From the NCBI RefSeq assembly GCF_042677145.1, contig NZ_JBHTIT010000001.1, forward strand, positions 620,001-684,000: a stretch of DNA of 64,000 nt, in the 5' to 3' direction. Origin of the DNA: Perlucidibaca wandonensis (GTDB taxonomy: Bacteria > Pseudomonadota > Gammaproteobacteria > Pseudomonadales > Moraxellaceae). Under the pieces are notes generated by a model. That model made no database searches. It was given only the letters and a program-made list of their open reading frames with translations, and had not been told where the DNA came from. Numbering within the stretch: the stretch's first letter is position 1; every line of letters begins with the position of its first letter. A program made the position numbers and the translations under genes. Below, piece after piece: positions 1 to 8,727 of this stretch.

Positions 1-261
1 ATTTTTAAAGATACCTGGGCTCGTGCGATTGCGTTTTATCCAAGCCTACCTGTCGATGCTGAGCCACTGCATGTGGCATTGCGTGAAGAGGCAATCCCAG
101 AGTTTGGTGTTGGGCAGTATAAGAAAATTGCCAGTTTTCAGCGCTTGCAGCGCCCAGACCTGGCTTTTGCTGGAGACTATCTGGCAGGAGCTTGTATCGA
201 AGGCGCGTTGGCATCGGCTGAGCGTGCAGTGGCCGCGATACTGAGTGGGAAGTCAAAGTGA
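1..261 (+). CDS. C-terminal end of an FAD-dependent amine oxidase-like oxidoreductase (partial)
   Basis: Only the last 86 codons lie in the window; the gene enters from the left edge and stops at TGA 259-261. The tail contains a run around residue 60 reading DLAFAGDYLAGACIEGALAS, which matches the C-terminal FAD-contacting segment of flavin amine oxidase and protoporphyrinogen-oxidase-like proteins: an Asp after a beta strand, then a Gly-rich turn and a helix that closes over the flavin. The substrate cannot be told from this part. Downstream it runs directly into a remnant of the window's IS6-like repeat, the first of many 3'-end contacts of that kind. Confidence 0.7.
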   Translation: MFKDTWARAIAFYPSLPVDAEPLHVALREEAIPEFGVGQYKKIASFQRLQRPDLAFAGDYLAGACIEGALASAERAVAAILSGKSK

Positions 262-337
262 CATCGCTGTCATCCCAGTATTATCAACCATACAGTAGTA
301 AGCATTTGCTCTTTTGAAGGATCAACTTGTTAGCACC
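258..337 (+). mobile_element. Ends-only remnant of IS6-like element (copy A)
   Basis: Positions 260-302 resemble the start of the transposase gene in better copies (CATCGCT.TCA.CCCAGTAT near 36059). Positions 322-337 (TCAACTTGTTAGCACC) are a mutated right terminal repeat (consensus GTTAACTTGTCAGTACC). The interior is gone. The right end overlaps the last codons of the minus-strand AraC gene and gives it its stop. Confidence 0.6.
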
Positions 338-1332
338 TTATCGCGCCGCCACTGGCTTGGCGCAAATCCTGTCCATTGTTTAAATGCGCGGCTAAACACC
401 GCAATATCACCATAGCCCATGTCCAGCGCAAGCCGCGTGATATCCACATCACTATCGCGTAAATGCGTACAGGCCAAGTTTAGGCGCACCTGACGCAAGC
501 AAGCATCGAAGCTAGTGTGCTCGGCCTTAAGTTTGGCTTGCAGGGTGCGGCTATGTAGGCCTATTAGCTGCGCGACTGCCGACAATGAGCAGTCGCCAGT
601 GGGCAGCAGAGCGGCGATGCAGCGAGCCACTTGACTACTAATCGACATCGGCATGAGTTGCCAATCATCACGCCAATGCTGCTGTAGGCGAGCGCGTAAC
701 TTGGGTGAGACGGCCACTGACCGGCTGAGCAAGCTTAGTGGAAATCGTATGGCATAACGTGGGGTTGTCGTATTCACCGAACAGCGAAAAAACTCCTCGC
801 AGGCGCGCAGTACGCTGGGAAGAGGCCGTTGTGCGCCAATCCATACGGCTGTAGCGGTTTCTTGATTAGGCTGAAGCTCGCGCATGCCTTGCTGTAAGAG
901 TGCCAAGCTAAGCAGCATGAGTTGCTGGCAGTCGCTTGTATGGGCAAAAGCTAAACTCAGCTCTAGTTCAACTTGGTCGCCGTGGCTATGCAAATGCACA
1001 TCGATTCCGCGGGCGTGAAAGCTAAGATGGCGCTGTAGCCCGTATAGAGCCTCGCCGATAGTGGCTTTTTCGCACAGCCAAGCACCGAGCGCGCCAACAA
1101 CTTCTAGCCCTTGGCGGAGGCCGAGCTGGAGCGCAAAACGGGGTTCGTCTAAAACCTGCGCGGTGTGCTCGTAGAGTGCGGCAAGCTTGGGGTAGGACAG
1201 ATAAATATCGGGGTTTTCTAAAGCTGTGAGTGGTAGCCCAACGGCTTTCAGTAGCGCATTCGGATCATGACCGTGCCGGCGCACGAGCTCGGCATAGCCC
1301 AGTAATCCACCGCTTCGCGCAAGATATCGCAT
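322..1332 (-). CDS. AraC-family transcriptional regulator (OruR-type, 336 aa)
   Basis: A 336-residue regulator with the two-part build of the OruR/ArgR-like AraC group: a ligand-binding domain of about 200 residues (AraC_binding_2-like) and a C-terminal AraC helix-turn-helix pair. The second helix is visible in ITRLALDMGYGDIAVFSRAF followed by KQWTGFAPSQWRR, the usual end of the domain. Regulators of this group commonly sit beside the lipid, amino acid or steroid catabolic genes they control. Here the gene is divergent from the amidohydrolase at 1460, with a 127-bp shared upstream region, so that operon is its likely target (inference). The last five residues, VLTS and the stop, are read from an IS terminal repeat, so the native C-terminus may have been replaced. 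Confidence 0.85.
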   Translation of the reverse strand: MRYLARSGGLLGYAELVRRHGHDPNALLKAVGLPLTALENPDIYLSYPKLAALYEHTAQVLDEPRFALQLGLRQGLEVVGALGAWLCEKATIGEALYGLQRHLSFHARGIDVHLHSHGDQVELELSLAFAHTSDCQQLMLLSLALLQQGMRELQPNQETATAVWIGAQRPLPSVLRACEEFFRCSVNTTTPRYAIRFPLSLLSRSVAVSPKLRARLQQHWRDDWQLMPMSISSQVARCIAALLPTGDCSLSAVAQLIGLHSRTLQAKLKAEHTSFDACLRQVRLNLACTHLRDSDVDITRLALDMGYGDIAVFSRAFKQWTGFAPSQWRRDKVLTS

Positions 1333-1459
1333 GAAATTTACCCGTCAGAGCTCGTGATTTATCAAATCATGTGGCCTAACGCGCGTTAATGTCGAGACCT
1401 AAATACTGAAGCGACTAGCTCAGCCTTCTGACAAAAAAAATAAAAATCGAGGACTCATC

Positions 1460-3202
1460 ATGGCAACAATTTACGACGTTCTGATTCAACGCGGTCGCTA
1501 CTATGATGGCACCGGAGGACCATCACAGATAGCCGATGTCGCCATCAACGACGGACGTGTCGCCAAGGTCAGTGCTGAGCCACTCGATAGCAGCCTTGCC
1601 GCACGCGTGATCGATGCCAATGGCCTGTGGATAACACCTGGCTTTATCGATGCTCATACTCATTACGACGCTGAGTTGATGGTCTCGCCGAGCTTGTCAG
1701 AGTCAGTGCGTCATGGCGTGACCACTGTGCTGGTGGGCAGCTGCTCGTTGAGCATGATTTGTAGTGAGGCAGAAGATGCCTCGGATATTTTTACGCGCGT
1801 GGAAACGGTGCCGCGCGAAAAAGTGCTGCCGATTTTGCAGCAATACAAAACTTGGCGCACACCGGCGCAATGGGTCGAGTTTATTAAAACACTGCCGCTT
1901 GGACCTAACTTGGTATCACTGCTTGGCCACAGCGATGTGCGCGTGGCCACACTTGGGTTGCATCGCGCTACCGATCGCGCCGTTAAGCCTAGCGAGGCCG
2001 AGATGCAGCAGATGGAAAAAACGCTAGAAAATGCATTAGACGCTGGCTTTTTAGGGCTGTCGACCATGCGCCTGAAGTGGGACAAGATCGATGGTGATCG
2101 CGAGTGGTCAAAAAGCCTGCCCAGTACCTATGCGCGCGCCGGCGAGATTCGTCGACTTAATCGCATTCTGCGCAGCCGCGGCCGTATTCATCAGGGCGCA
2201 CCAAATGCCGCTAACCCGCTACAAATTTTTGAATACATCGGCGCAGCCTTGGGTTGGTTACGCCGTCCGATGAAAATGACGTTGATTACACTCATTGAGC
2301 TTAAAGGTAATTTTACTGTGCGCCCGATGGCGCAGCTGGTATCGCGCTTGATTCAAGCGCTCGGTGGAAACTTCCGCTGGCAGCTAATGCCGACGCCATT
2401 CACAGTCTATGCTGACGGCATTGATGTGGTGTTTTTTGAGGAGTTTGGCGCCGGTGAAATGGCGCTTGATTTGCGCGACCAAGTCGAGCGCAATGAGCTG
2501 CTAAAAGACGAGGCGTATCGCCGTAATTTCCGCAAGTTCTATGGCGAGAAGCTCAGCCCGCGCGTATGGCAGCGCGACTTTGGCGATGCCATCGTGCTCG
2601 AATGCCCCGATGCTAGCTTGGTTGGGCGCAATTTTGCCGAAATCGCCACTGAGCGTTCAGTTCATGTCGTTGATTTATTTCTCGACTTAGTCGTTGAATT
2701 TGGCCGATCACTGCGTTGGTACACCACCGTTGGTAATGCGCACGAAGACAAATTGCTGAAACTGGTGCACGACCCACGAACATTAATTACGTTCTCTGAT
2801 GCCGGTGCGCATATTCGCAATATGGCGTTTTATAACCTGCCACTACGCTTTCTCAAGCTAATTAAAAAAGCCGCTGACAAGGGGCAATCTGTGATGTCGA
2901 TGGAGCATGCCGTTTGGCGTTTAACCGGCGAGCAAGGGGATTGGTTAGGTATCGATGCTGGGCATATTCGTGAGGGCGATCGTGCCGACCTAGTCATTCT
3001 AGACCCAGCGGAGTTGGCGCAAAATTTGGAGCAGGTGAGTTGGGCTGAGATGGAAAATTTTGGCCTACAACGCCTGGTCAATCGCAACCCAGGCTTGGTT
3101 CGTCACGTATTTATTAATGGCCGCGCTGCAGTGAGCGAGGGTGATATTACGCCTGAGTTGGGCAAGTCATCGGCCTTTGGTAGCTTTTTGCCGGCGCAAT
3201 GA
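1460..3202 (+). CDS. N-acyl-D-amino-acid deacylase family amidohydrolase
   Basis: A 580-residue cytoplasmic amidohydrolase of the D-aminoacylase group (Amidohydro_3). The metal-binding HTH motif is at residues 66-68 in GFIDAHTHYD, followed by the Asp common to D-aminoacylases. A second marker, SDAGAH, is at residues 446-451, with D447 as the expected catalytic Asp. The C-terminal stretch GHIREGDRADLVILDP is the typical beta-sandwich end of amidohydrolases. Family members hydrolyse N-acyl-D-amino acids, but many proteins of this length have unknown amide or cyclic-imide substrates, so the substrate is open. It starts at ATG 1460 after GAGGACTCATC. The next gene starts two bases after its stop, so they are probably co-transcribed. 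The divergent AraC gene is the likely regulator. Confidence 0.85.
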   Translation: MATIYDVLIQRGRYYDGTGGPSQIADVAINDGRVAKVSAEPLDSSLAARVIDANGLWITPGFIDAHTHYDAELMVSPSLSESVRHGVTTVLVGSCSLSMICSEAEDASDIFTRVETVPREKVLPILQQYKTWRTPAQWVEFIKTLPLGPNLVSLLGHSDVRVATLGLHRATDRAVKPSEAEMQQMEKTLENALDAGFLGLSTMRLKWDKIDGDREWSKSLPSTYARAGEIRRLNRILRSRGRIHQGAPNAANPLQIFEYIGAALGWLRRPMKMTLITLIELKGNFTVRPMAQLVSRLIQALGGNFRWQLMPTPFTVYADGIDVVFFEEFGAGEMALDLRDQVERNELLKDEAYRRNFRKFYGEKLSPRVWQRDFGDAIVLECPDASLVGRNFAEIATERSVHVVDLFLDLVVEFGRSLRWYTTVGNAHEDKLLKLVHDPRTLITFSDAGAHIRNMAFYNLPLRFLKLIKKAADKGQSVMSMEHAVWRLTGEQGDWLGIDAGHIREGDRADLVILDPAELAQNLEQVSWAEMENFGLQRLVNRNPGLVRHVFINGRAAVSEGDITPELGKSSAFGSFLPAQ

Positions 3203-3203
3203 C

Positions 3204-3641
3204 ATGAAAAGCTCATTATCTCTTCGTGCATGGCGCCAACGCTTTCCTACTTTGGCGCTACCAACGACGGCCTCATTTGCAGGTTTTTGGGCGGCATCAT
3301 TTGTCGGGCCTTTCTGGCTGGTGGCCTCGGCGCCTTCGGCCATAAACCTAGCTGGACTGCCCGGTTGGCGAGGCAAACGCTTCCTGTCTAATACCTCAGC
3401 GATTAATGTCTTGGCCTCAGGCAATGAGCGCTTGCTCATGAAAGTGACCGTAATGCCTTCGCTGCTCGATGGCCAACCTGCGCTAGTCTGTACTTATGGC
3501 AGTGAAGCGCCATGGCCATGGCGCTTCGTGCGCGATGAGTTTCGCGAGATGTCGCCAAATGAGTGGCTGGGCATGACGGTGCTTGATGTGCCAGGCCTTC
3601 GCAGCATGGGCTGGCCATTTGTACTGAAACGGGAGCAGTAG
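3204..3641 (+). CDS. Conserved hypothetical protein, 145 aa
   Basis: The start ATG 3204 lies two bases after the stop of the amidohydrolase gene, which implies translational coupling. The protein has an Ala-rich hydrophobic N-terminal third (residues 20-50), but I see no clean signal peptide or lipobox. The C-terminal half contains PWPWRFVRDEFREMSPNEWL and a Pro-Gly pattern (LDVPGLRSMGWPF). That pattern resembles small beta-barrel proteins of unknown function that often accompany oxidoreductase genes; I do not recognise a named family. The operon position suggests a role linked to the amidohydrolase. No function is assigned. Confidence 0.7.
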   Translation: MKSSLSLRAWRQRFPTLALPTTASFAGFWAASFVGPFWLVASAPSAINLAGLPGWRGKRFLSNTSAINVLASGNERLLMKVTVMPSLLDGQPALVCTYGSEAPWPWRFVRDEFREMSPNEWLGMTVLDVPGLRSMGWPFVLKREQ

Positions 3642-3733
3642 AGTCTGGTTTCATATTGGCGGCAACCATGGCGGGGATATGGTTGCGTACATCCATATCC
3701 ACAAATATCGTCCAGGCTACTAGCGCTACTAAT

Positions 3734-4618
3734 TCAAGCAGTTGCCCCAAGATACATTTCTTCTGCCGCAGCAATGGCATTTTGATTTGAGTTAAAAGCA
3801 CTTAACCATGTCGAGTAGTTGTGTACTGAGGGCAGATCATTAGGGTGAAAGTTTGGGCGGTAATAGCTGGCTATCATCGGCAGTAATCGCCCCAATATGC
3901 CTTTGCGTGGGCCTAGCAGCCAACCTGCACCTTTGCGATAGAGCTTAATGCGCTCGGTCACACTATAGCCATCCATGCCCAGCATGAACCACGGTGCCAC
4001 CACGGTGTATAGCGAAAACATGATCGTTGCATGCGTCATGGCGGTCACGCGTGTGGCATAGCCGACATTCGCTATGCGCTGCATGACATCGAAGGCCACT
4101 GCTTTGTGCTCCATTTCTTCAATGGCATGCCAAGCAAACATCGCACGGACGTGTGGATCAGCCCCAGCCAACATCTCTTTTTCAGCAAAAAATAAGTCCG
4201 CCATCATCGCTGTGAAGTGCTCGAGCGCGGCAGTCATTGCCACATTGTATTCAGGTGACAGCTGCTTTAGGCGTCGTTCGGTAATCTCACGTGTGTGTCG
4301 TGTGAATGCATCGATGTTGATGCCTTGGCGGCGTAAGCGCTCATTGAAAAGAGTGTGCACTTTTCCATGCTGGCCCTCTTGCATGGTGAAGTCCTTAACC
4401 TCTTGTAGGAGCTGAGGGTCTTGGATGCGATCACGAAAGGCGCGTACGGCTGAAATGAAATAACGCTCGCCATCAGGGAAAGTCGATTGGACGGCATCGA
4501 ATACGCGAGTTTTTAATGCGTCGCCAGCCATCCAGTAGCGAGGAATGTCTTCGGAATCTAAGCCAAAGTCTAAGCCTTTACGCACGACAATTTTTTCTTT
4601 GTACTGAGGACGAGCCAT
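3734..4618 (-). CDS. Predicted metal-dependent hydrolase (PF10118, ferritin-like di-iron type)
   Basis: A 294-residue protein of the Metal_hydrol family. The conserved carboxylate/His set of a ferritin-like helical bundle is visible: E51 in DGERYF, E81 and H84 in the EGQH motif, E133 in ALEHFT, and E167/E170/H171 in HAIEEMEHKA. Despite the family name, members are thought to be di-iron proteins of unclear reaction, and they often sit near fatty acid or aldehyde metabolism genes. ATG 4618 is preceded by GGAG in the minus strand, which supports this start. The gene converges with the 145-aa hypothetical gene and is divergent from the AraC gene at 4723. Confidence 0.85.
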   Translation of the reverse strand: MARPQYKEKIVVRKGLDFGLDSEDIPRYWMAGDALKTRVFDAVQSTFPDGERYFISAVRAFRDRIQDPQLLQEVKDFTMQEGQHGKVHTLFNERLRRQGINIDAFTRHTREITERRLKQLSPEYNVAMTAALEHFTAMMADLFFAEKEMLAGADPHVRAMFAWHAIEEMEHKAVAFDVMQRIANVGYATRVTAMTHATIMFSLYTVVAPWFMLGMDGYSVTERIKLYRKGAGWLLGPRKGILGRLLPMIASYYRPNFHPNDLPSVHNYSTWLSAFNSNQNAIAAAEEMYLGATA

Positions 4619-4722
4619 GGGTGATCTCCAAGTAAAGCTAAGCAGTGTCTAATGTCATCATATGTGTCGTCAGCAAGAAAAAGGGATAATATCGTGACAA
4701 ATAAGGATTAAATGGCGACAGA

Positions 4723-5748
4723 GTGAAGCACTATATTGGACTTGAGTTCTTAAGTATTTTAACGACTGCCTCAGCGCGCTCTGGCAGTAATCTTAATGCG
4801 GTATTGGCCAGTTTGGCGTTGGGCATTCATGCTCAAGAAGGGCGGCCGGAGCCGTTACCCTTACCGCTACTTGCGAGCCTGCTTGAGCAGCTTGAGACTC
4901 GAGCCAGTCGCGGTCGTTTCATTTTTGCACTGGCTGAGGCCTTTAACTTTGATGCTATGCCGGCAGTTTCTGCCTTTCTTGTTAGTGCCCACAGCCTGCG
5001 TCAGCTGAACGCATTGTTAGAATGGGTGCCTGTTCTGGTGCATCCTGAATTACGCTTTGATATTGAAGATCATGGCTCAGCAATCAGTCTGCATCCCCGT
5101 GTTGACTCTGAGGATCCTAGGCTTATAGATCACCCGCTATTAGTAGAGCTAATGATGGCAATCGTTGCTCATCTCAGTGCTCAGATCGCGCCAAATATGG
5201 TGGGTGCGAGGAGAGTAACGTTCAAACATGCTCCTACCTCCGCCCCAGCGCTTTACGAGACATATTTTCGATGCCCAGTTGGCTTTCATAGCGATGCCAA
5301 TACCATGTTTGGCGATAACCAATTATTAGATGGCATTCTTCCGGGCAGTCTGCCGCATGCGCATAAAAGTGCTGAGGAAACCATCCGCCAACATCTTCTG
5401 GGTGATGGTTTAGCTCCACCATTGACCATGCAGATAGACTATTTATTTAGACAACACTTGAGCTTATTCAGCGCTGGCTTAGCAGGTCTTGCGCGGGCAA
5501 TGAATATGCATCCTAGAGCTCTACAGCGCCAACTAAGCTTCGCTGGTAGCAGTTATTCGATGCTGCTGCGGCGCATTAGACATGAGCATGCTGTCAATAT
5601 GTTGCGCAACCCTAACTTAGATATAGACACTATTGCTCTAAAGTTGGGCTTCACTGAGCGTCGTAGTTTTACATTGGCTTTTCGGCAATGGCAGGGCTGT
5701 ACGCCACGCGAATACCGGAGTGCAGCCAAAAGAGTACTGACAACTTAA
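4723..5748 (+). CDS. AraC-family transcriptional regulator (341 aa)
   Basis: A second long AraC protein of the OruR-like type, with an N-terminal sensing domain and a C-terminal AraC domain. The recognition part reads IDTIALKLGFTERRSFTLAF and is followed by RQWQGCTPREYR. The start is GTG 4723; an upstream ATG at 4712 closes after four codons. The gene is divergent from the PF10118 gene, its most likely target. The final residues KRVLTT and the stop come from a fused pair of IS ends at 5735-5756, a 3'-end structure nearly identical to that of the AraC gene at 322. The two AraC genes therefore bracket the amidohydrolase module and both end in the same repeat. Confidence 0.85.
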   Translation: MKHYIGLEFLSILTTASARSGSNLNAVLASLALGIHAQEGRPEPLPLPLLASLLEQLETRASRGRFIFALAEAFNFDAMPAVSAFLVSAHSLRQLNALLEWVPVLVHPELRFDIEDHGSAISLHPRVDSEDPRLIDHPLLVELMMAIVAHLSAQIAPNMVGARRVTFKHAPTSAPALYETYFRCPVGFHSDANTMFGDNQLLDGILPGSLPHAHKSAEETIRQHLLGDGLAPPLTMQIDYLFRQHLSLFSAGLAGLARAMNMHPRALQRQLSFAGSSYSMLLRRIRHEHAVNMLRNPNLDIDTIALKLGFTERRSFTLAFRQWQGCTPREYRSAAKRVLTT

Positions 5749-5756
5749 CTTGTCAG
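5735..5756. repeat. Solo palindrome of two fused IS ends (copy B)
   Basis: TACTGACAACTTAACTTGTC plus AG: a left terminal repeat (TACTGACAA) running straight into a right one (TTAACTTGTCAG) with nothing between. It overlaps the last four codons of the AraC gene and supplies its TAA. Confidence 0.6.
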
Positions 5757-5810
5757 ATCCTTTGATGTCGGACACTATGTGAGCAATAAAAAATATAAGA
5801 AGTAACGCGC

Positions 5811-7046
5811 ATGCAATCTTTTCGCTTAGCGATAGCCACGCTGCTATCAACGATATTGATTTTGGCTCTAACCGCTTGCGGCGGCTCTACTAATGACTCA
5901 GGCATTAATGAGTCGTCTGAGTCCGCTGCTTTAGTGAAAAATGAGTGGCCTGCACATAGGCCGGGTCAAGACCCACCTGAAGCACCTCTGATGCTTGAGT
6001 CGGTTATTTCAAATATAGATGCGCTAGCTGCAGCTCTGCCCAGTGAAGCATTGGTGGGGATAGTTGACCCAATTGCTATTGGTATGACAGTTAACGACAT
6101 TACTGATCCTGCGCTTTTATCCTTTCATCTTCGAGCGCTTTTGGCGCAGCTTCAAGGCGGCTCTCGGGTCGATAGCATTTACCATGGCTTTGGCCATCCA
6201 GCATATAACGATAAAGTCGAGCTGGTACCTGTTGAGTTCACAAATCGCTATGGCACACGCCTTTATGGTGAGATTGTATTGCCACAGCGCGGAACGGTAC
6301 CGCCTTCAGCGGGGCCTTTTCCTGTCATTATTGCGCTCGAAGGATTAATGACCAATACGGCCGTATATCGGTGGTGGCATCAGGTATTTGCTGATGCAGG
6401 CTATTTAGTATTTGCCTTTGATTTTAGCGGACAAGGGTTGTCTGATAACGAGGCTGAAGGTGAGCCAGGAAATAATATCGAAGAGGCACAGGATGCTCTA
6501 ACTTGGTTGTTTGAGAACTCGCCAGTGAAGTCGGTTCTTGATAAGAGTCGCGTGGGAGTGGTGGGCCACAGCATGGGCGCGATAGCTGCTTTAGGTTTGC
6601 AGGCGGTTGAGCCACGAATTCATGCTGTTGTAGCCGGTGCGCCAATTAGTGAGCAGTCCGCTCCTTTTGATGCCAATCCAATCCCTGTGATGATTCAAAC
6701 GGGTGATCATGATGGTCCGGTCGCCCCGATACCCTTTTTTAACCCCGAAGTAGTTCGCCCGGTATATGAGAAACTAAGTGGCGATCGCGCGTTCATCATC
6801 ACCGAGGCTGCTACGCACGCCCAACACACTAATTATCCGCTATTTCCAACACCAAGCTGGGGCTTTGAAATAGCTGGGCGTTATTCACTTGCTTGGATGG
6901 ATTGGCATCTGCGCGGTGATAAAGAGGCTCTTAAGGTATTGCGCAGCGCACATCCTCATTTGTCATACCTTTGGGATAGTGAGGTAAGAGTTGATAACGA
7001 GACTGTGGTTTATCGCGGGCAGGGCCTAAATCCACTTAGTCCTTAA
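5811..7046 (+). CDS. Lipoprotein alpha/beta hydrolase (411 aa)
   Basis: An exported hydrolase anchored as a lipoprotein. A hydrophobic leader ends in the lipobox LTAC with Cys23, followed by a Ser/Asn/Glu-rich linker. The core is an alpha/beta hydrolase fold: strand FPVIIALEG near residue 170, FAFDFSGQGLSD, and the nucleophile elbow GHSMG with Ser254. A late segment, THAQHTNYP, probably supplies the catalytic His. The size and layout resemble secreted dienelactone-hydrolase or chlorophyllase-like esterases; the substrate is unknown. It follows the AraC gene on the same strand, with the fused IS ends between them. Confidence 0.75.
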   Translation: MQSFRLAIATLLSTILILALTACGGSTNDSGINESSESAALVKNEWPAHRPGQDPPEAPLMLESVISNIDALAAALPSEALVGIVDPIAIGMTVNDITDPALLSFHLRALLAQLQGGSRVDSIYHGFGHPAYNDKVELVPVEFTNRYGTRLYGEIVLPQRGTVPPSAGPFPVIIALEGLMTNTAVYRWWHQVFADAGYLVFAFDFSGQGLSDNEAEGEPGNNIEEAQDALTWLFENSPVKSVLDKSRVGVVGHSMGAIAALGLQAVEPRIHAVVAGAPISEQSAPFDANPIPVMIQTGDHDGPVAPIPFFNPEVVRPVYEKLSGDRAFIITEAATHAQHTNYPLFPTPSWGFEIAGRYSLAWMDWHLRGDKEALKVLRSAHPHLSYLWDSEVRVDNETVVYRGQGLNPLSP

Positions 7047-7048
7047 TA

Positions 7049-7090
7049 GATAACAAGTTAACGCAATCAGAGAGTTAGCTTGTCAGGGAA
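7049..7090. repeat. Possible ends-only IS remnant (copy C)
   Basis: GATAACAAGTTAACGC followed about 15 bases later by GTTAGCTTGTCAGGG looks like worn left and right terminal repeats just after the stop of the lipoprotein gene (TAA 7044-7046). The similarity is short and could be chance. Confidence 0.35.
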
Positions 7091-7110
7091 AGCGAAAGTT
7101 AAGCGCGGAG

Positions 7111-7323
7111 CTAGCGTTTTTGAGCGCTGGCTCCGGAGTAGTAAGAAACGCAAAACGGCACCATAAAGTTGGCGATAAAATGTAGCCAGTCAAGGGGAGC
7201 CGCTGCCCAAAAGTAATCCCATTGATTGACTACGTTTAGAATGCTCCCGACGATAAGAGCGACAATCACAGCTCTTTTGAGAATGGCGGATCTCGTATTA
7301 AAGAACTGTTTAATTGCGTGCAT
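7111..7323 (-). CDS. nrtS: NrtS-like small nitrate/nitrite transport membrane protein
   Basis: A 70-residue protein with two hydrophobic helices (residues about 14-34 and 44-62). The pattern KRAVIVALIVGSILNVVNQ, then a Trp-rich loop, then ending FMVPFCVSYYSG matches the NrtS family described from marine cyanobacteria as a small nitrate/nitrite transporter. I chose ATG 7323 over an upstream in-frame TTG at 7344 because AAGG stands about 12 bases before the ATG. It lies 76 bp downstream of the DsbA-family gene on the same strand and may be the last gene of that operon. Confidence 0.7.
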   Translation of the reverse strand: MHAIKQFFNTRSAILKRAVIVALIVGSILNVVNQWDYFWAAAPLDWLHFIANFMVPFCVSYYSGASAQKR

Positions 7324-7399
7324 CAAGCGGCTGCCTTTATCCAAATATCATTAGCTATGCTTTTACTACAAGCCTAAGTTGAAGCTCAACTTCTGGAGT

Positions 7400-8047
7400 T
7401 TATGCTTCAGCCAGTTGTTGCAAGATACGTGTATAGTTTTCGACGCCTTGTGCTCCAGTGACGAGATGGCGGTCATTAAATATGATTGCTGGTACGCCAC
7501 TAATGCCTTTTTCAACCCAGCCATTTTCGGCATCTCGTACAGCTGCCGAAAAGCTCTGACTTTCCAGTATGGCTAGCGCTTCATTCCGCTCAAGACCAAC
7601 TTCTGCGGCTATATCAGCCAGCGTGTTGTGGTCTGATATATCCCGAGAGTATGTAAAGTGAGCGGCAAAAAGAGCCTGTTTTAAGTCGTGCATGGCCCCT
7701 TGTTGGTTGGCCCAATGCAGGAGTTGATGCAAGTTGAAGGTGTTATGCATGCGCATGTCGTCGGTAAAGCGAAACTCGAAGCCAACGCTGGCCCCAGCCG
7801 CGGCCATGCTGTTTCGGCTTTGTTCTGATTGCTCCTTGCTTACCCCGTATTTCTCTGCCACATGTTGGCGTAAGTTCTGACCTTCCGCCGGCATATTGGG
7901 GTTCAACTCGAACGGGTGCCAATTAATTTCATATGCTGTACCCGTTGCCTTTAACGCTTGCTCCAGCTGCCGATAGCCGATGATGCACCAAGGGCAAACC
8001 ACATCAGAAACAATGTCTATCTTAAGTACGTTTGTGGTGTTGGACAT
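7400..8047 (-). CDS. DsbA-family oxidoreductase (FrnE-like)
   Basis: A 215-residue thioredoxin-fold protein with the DsbA/FrnE active site CPWC at residues 18-21 and the cis-Pro loop SGVPA near residue 185. There is no signal peptide, so it acts in the cytoplasm, as is usual for FrnE-type proteins, which are linked to thiol redox and oxidative stress. Length and layout fit the 2-hydroxychromene-2-carboxylate isomerase/DsbA family. A GGAG site precedes ATG 8047. It follows the CMD-family gene after 33 bp, and the pair is probably one transcript controlled by the TetR gene at 8791. Confidence 0.85.
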   Translation of the reverse strand: MSNTTNVLKIDIVSDVVCPWCIIGYRQLEQALKATGTAYEINWHPFELNPNMPAEGQNLRQHVAEKYGVSKEQSEQSRNSMAAAGASVGFEFRFTDDMRMHNTFNLHQLLHWANQQGAMHDLKQALFAAHFTYSRDISDHNTLADIAAEVGLERNEALAILESQSFSAAVRDAENGWVEKGISGVPAIIFNDRHLVTGAQGVENYTRILQQLAEA

Positions 8048-8080
8048 TTTTTACTCCTGATGCTTATAGGGCTGATTTTA

Positions 8081-8650
8081 TTACTGGCTAGGGGCGTTAA
8101 GTGCTTTATTCCAGGTGAATTGCTTGAATGCATCATCTACAGGAGTCTGAGCAATGTGATTGGTATAGTTGCTCATGACTTTTTGGCTAAGCCCAAGAAT
8201 TACTTCTAGTACGTTTTGTTGGTTAAACCCTGCTGAGTAGAAGCCTTCAAGCTGCTTGGGCTCCATCTCACCGCGTTGACGCACCATTGCAAGTGTAAAG
8301 TCGCGTAACGCTTCCAGCTTGGCAGTAGGGAGGGGGGTCTCATCACGCAGTGCGTTGCTAATCTCATCGGAGACTTTCATTGATTTGGCGATGCCTGTAT
8401 GCGCAGGAACGCAATAATGGCAAGCATGCTCAACATTAATCGTTTGCCAAACCACTGTTTTTTCATCGGCGTTAAAGCTGCAGTTAGCAAACAAATTATG
8501 TAGGACTTGATAGCCATCGAGCAAGCTGGGGGCTTCAGCCATTACCGCATGCAGGCCTGGAATCATGCCAAAGGCTTTTTGTGACTTCTCAAGTAGTGGC
8601 TTGGCTGCTTCGGGTGCGCTGTTTTGATCGTGTAAAGTAAAAGCGTTCAT
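8081..8650 (-). CDS. Carboxymuconolactone decarboxylase (AhpD-like) family protein
   Basis: A 189-residue CMD/AhpD-like protein. The helical core carries the redox motif HACHYCVPAH (CxxC two residues before a His), which in AhpD relays electrons in peroxide defence. I chose ATG 8650 because AAGGA lies at the right distance and because the more distal in-frame start (8680) would put a TetR operator inside the coding region. It heads the CMD-DsbA operon. The twin palindromes upstream (8665-8680 and 8728-8743) lie between it and the divergent TetR gene, so it is the predicted regulated target. Confidence 0.85.
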   Translation of the reverse strand: MNAFTLHDQNSAPEAAKPLLEKSQKAFGMIPGLHAVMAEAPSLLDGYQVLHNLFANCSFNADEKTVVWQTINVEHACHYCVPAHTGIAKSMKVSDEISNALRDETPLPTAKLEALRDFTLAMVRQRGEMEPKQLEGFYSAGFNQQNVLEVILGLSQKVMSNYTNHIAQTPVDDAFKQFTWNKALNAPSQ

Positions 8651-8664
8651 AGGGAGTATCCTTT

Positions 8665-8680
8665 TTGAGTGATCGTTCAA
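8665..8680. promoter_or_regulatory. TetR operator half of a twin pair (site 1)
   Basis: TTGAGTGATCGTTCAA, a near-perfect palindrome (TTGA-x-x-GATC-x-x-TCAA), 14 bp upstream of the CMD gene start. An identical 16-mer is 63 bp away. Identical inverted repeats between a divergent TetR gene and its neighbour are the usual form of TetR operators. Confidence 0.75.
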
Positions 8681-8727
8681 TTAAGAATTCAACCTTAATT
8701 GCATCATCAGGCTCAGTCAAGCTATTA

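Noticed and set aside
1..261. Small plus-strand reading frames inside the first 261 bases
   Set aside because: They are shadows of the C-terminal oxidoreductase frame, which shows a clear FAD-family motif in frame 1.
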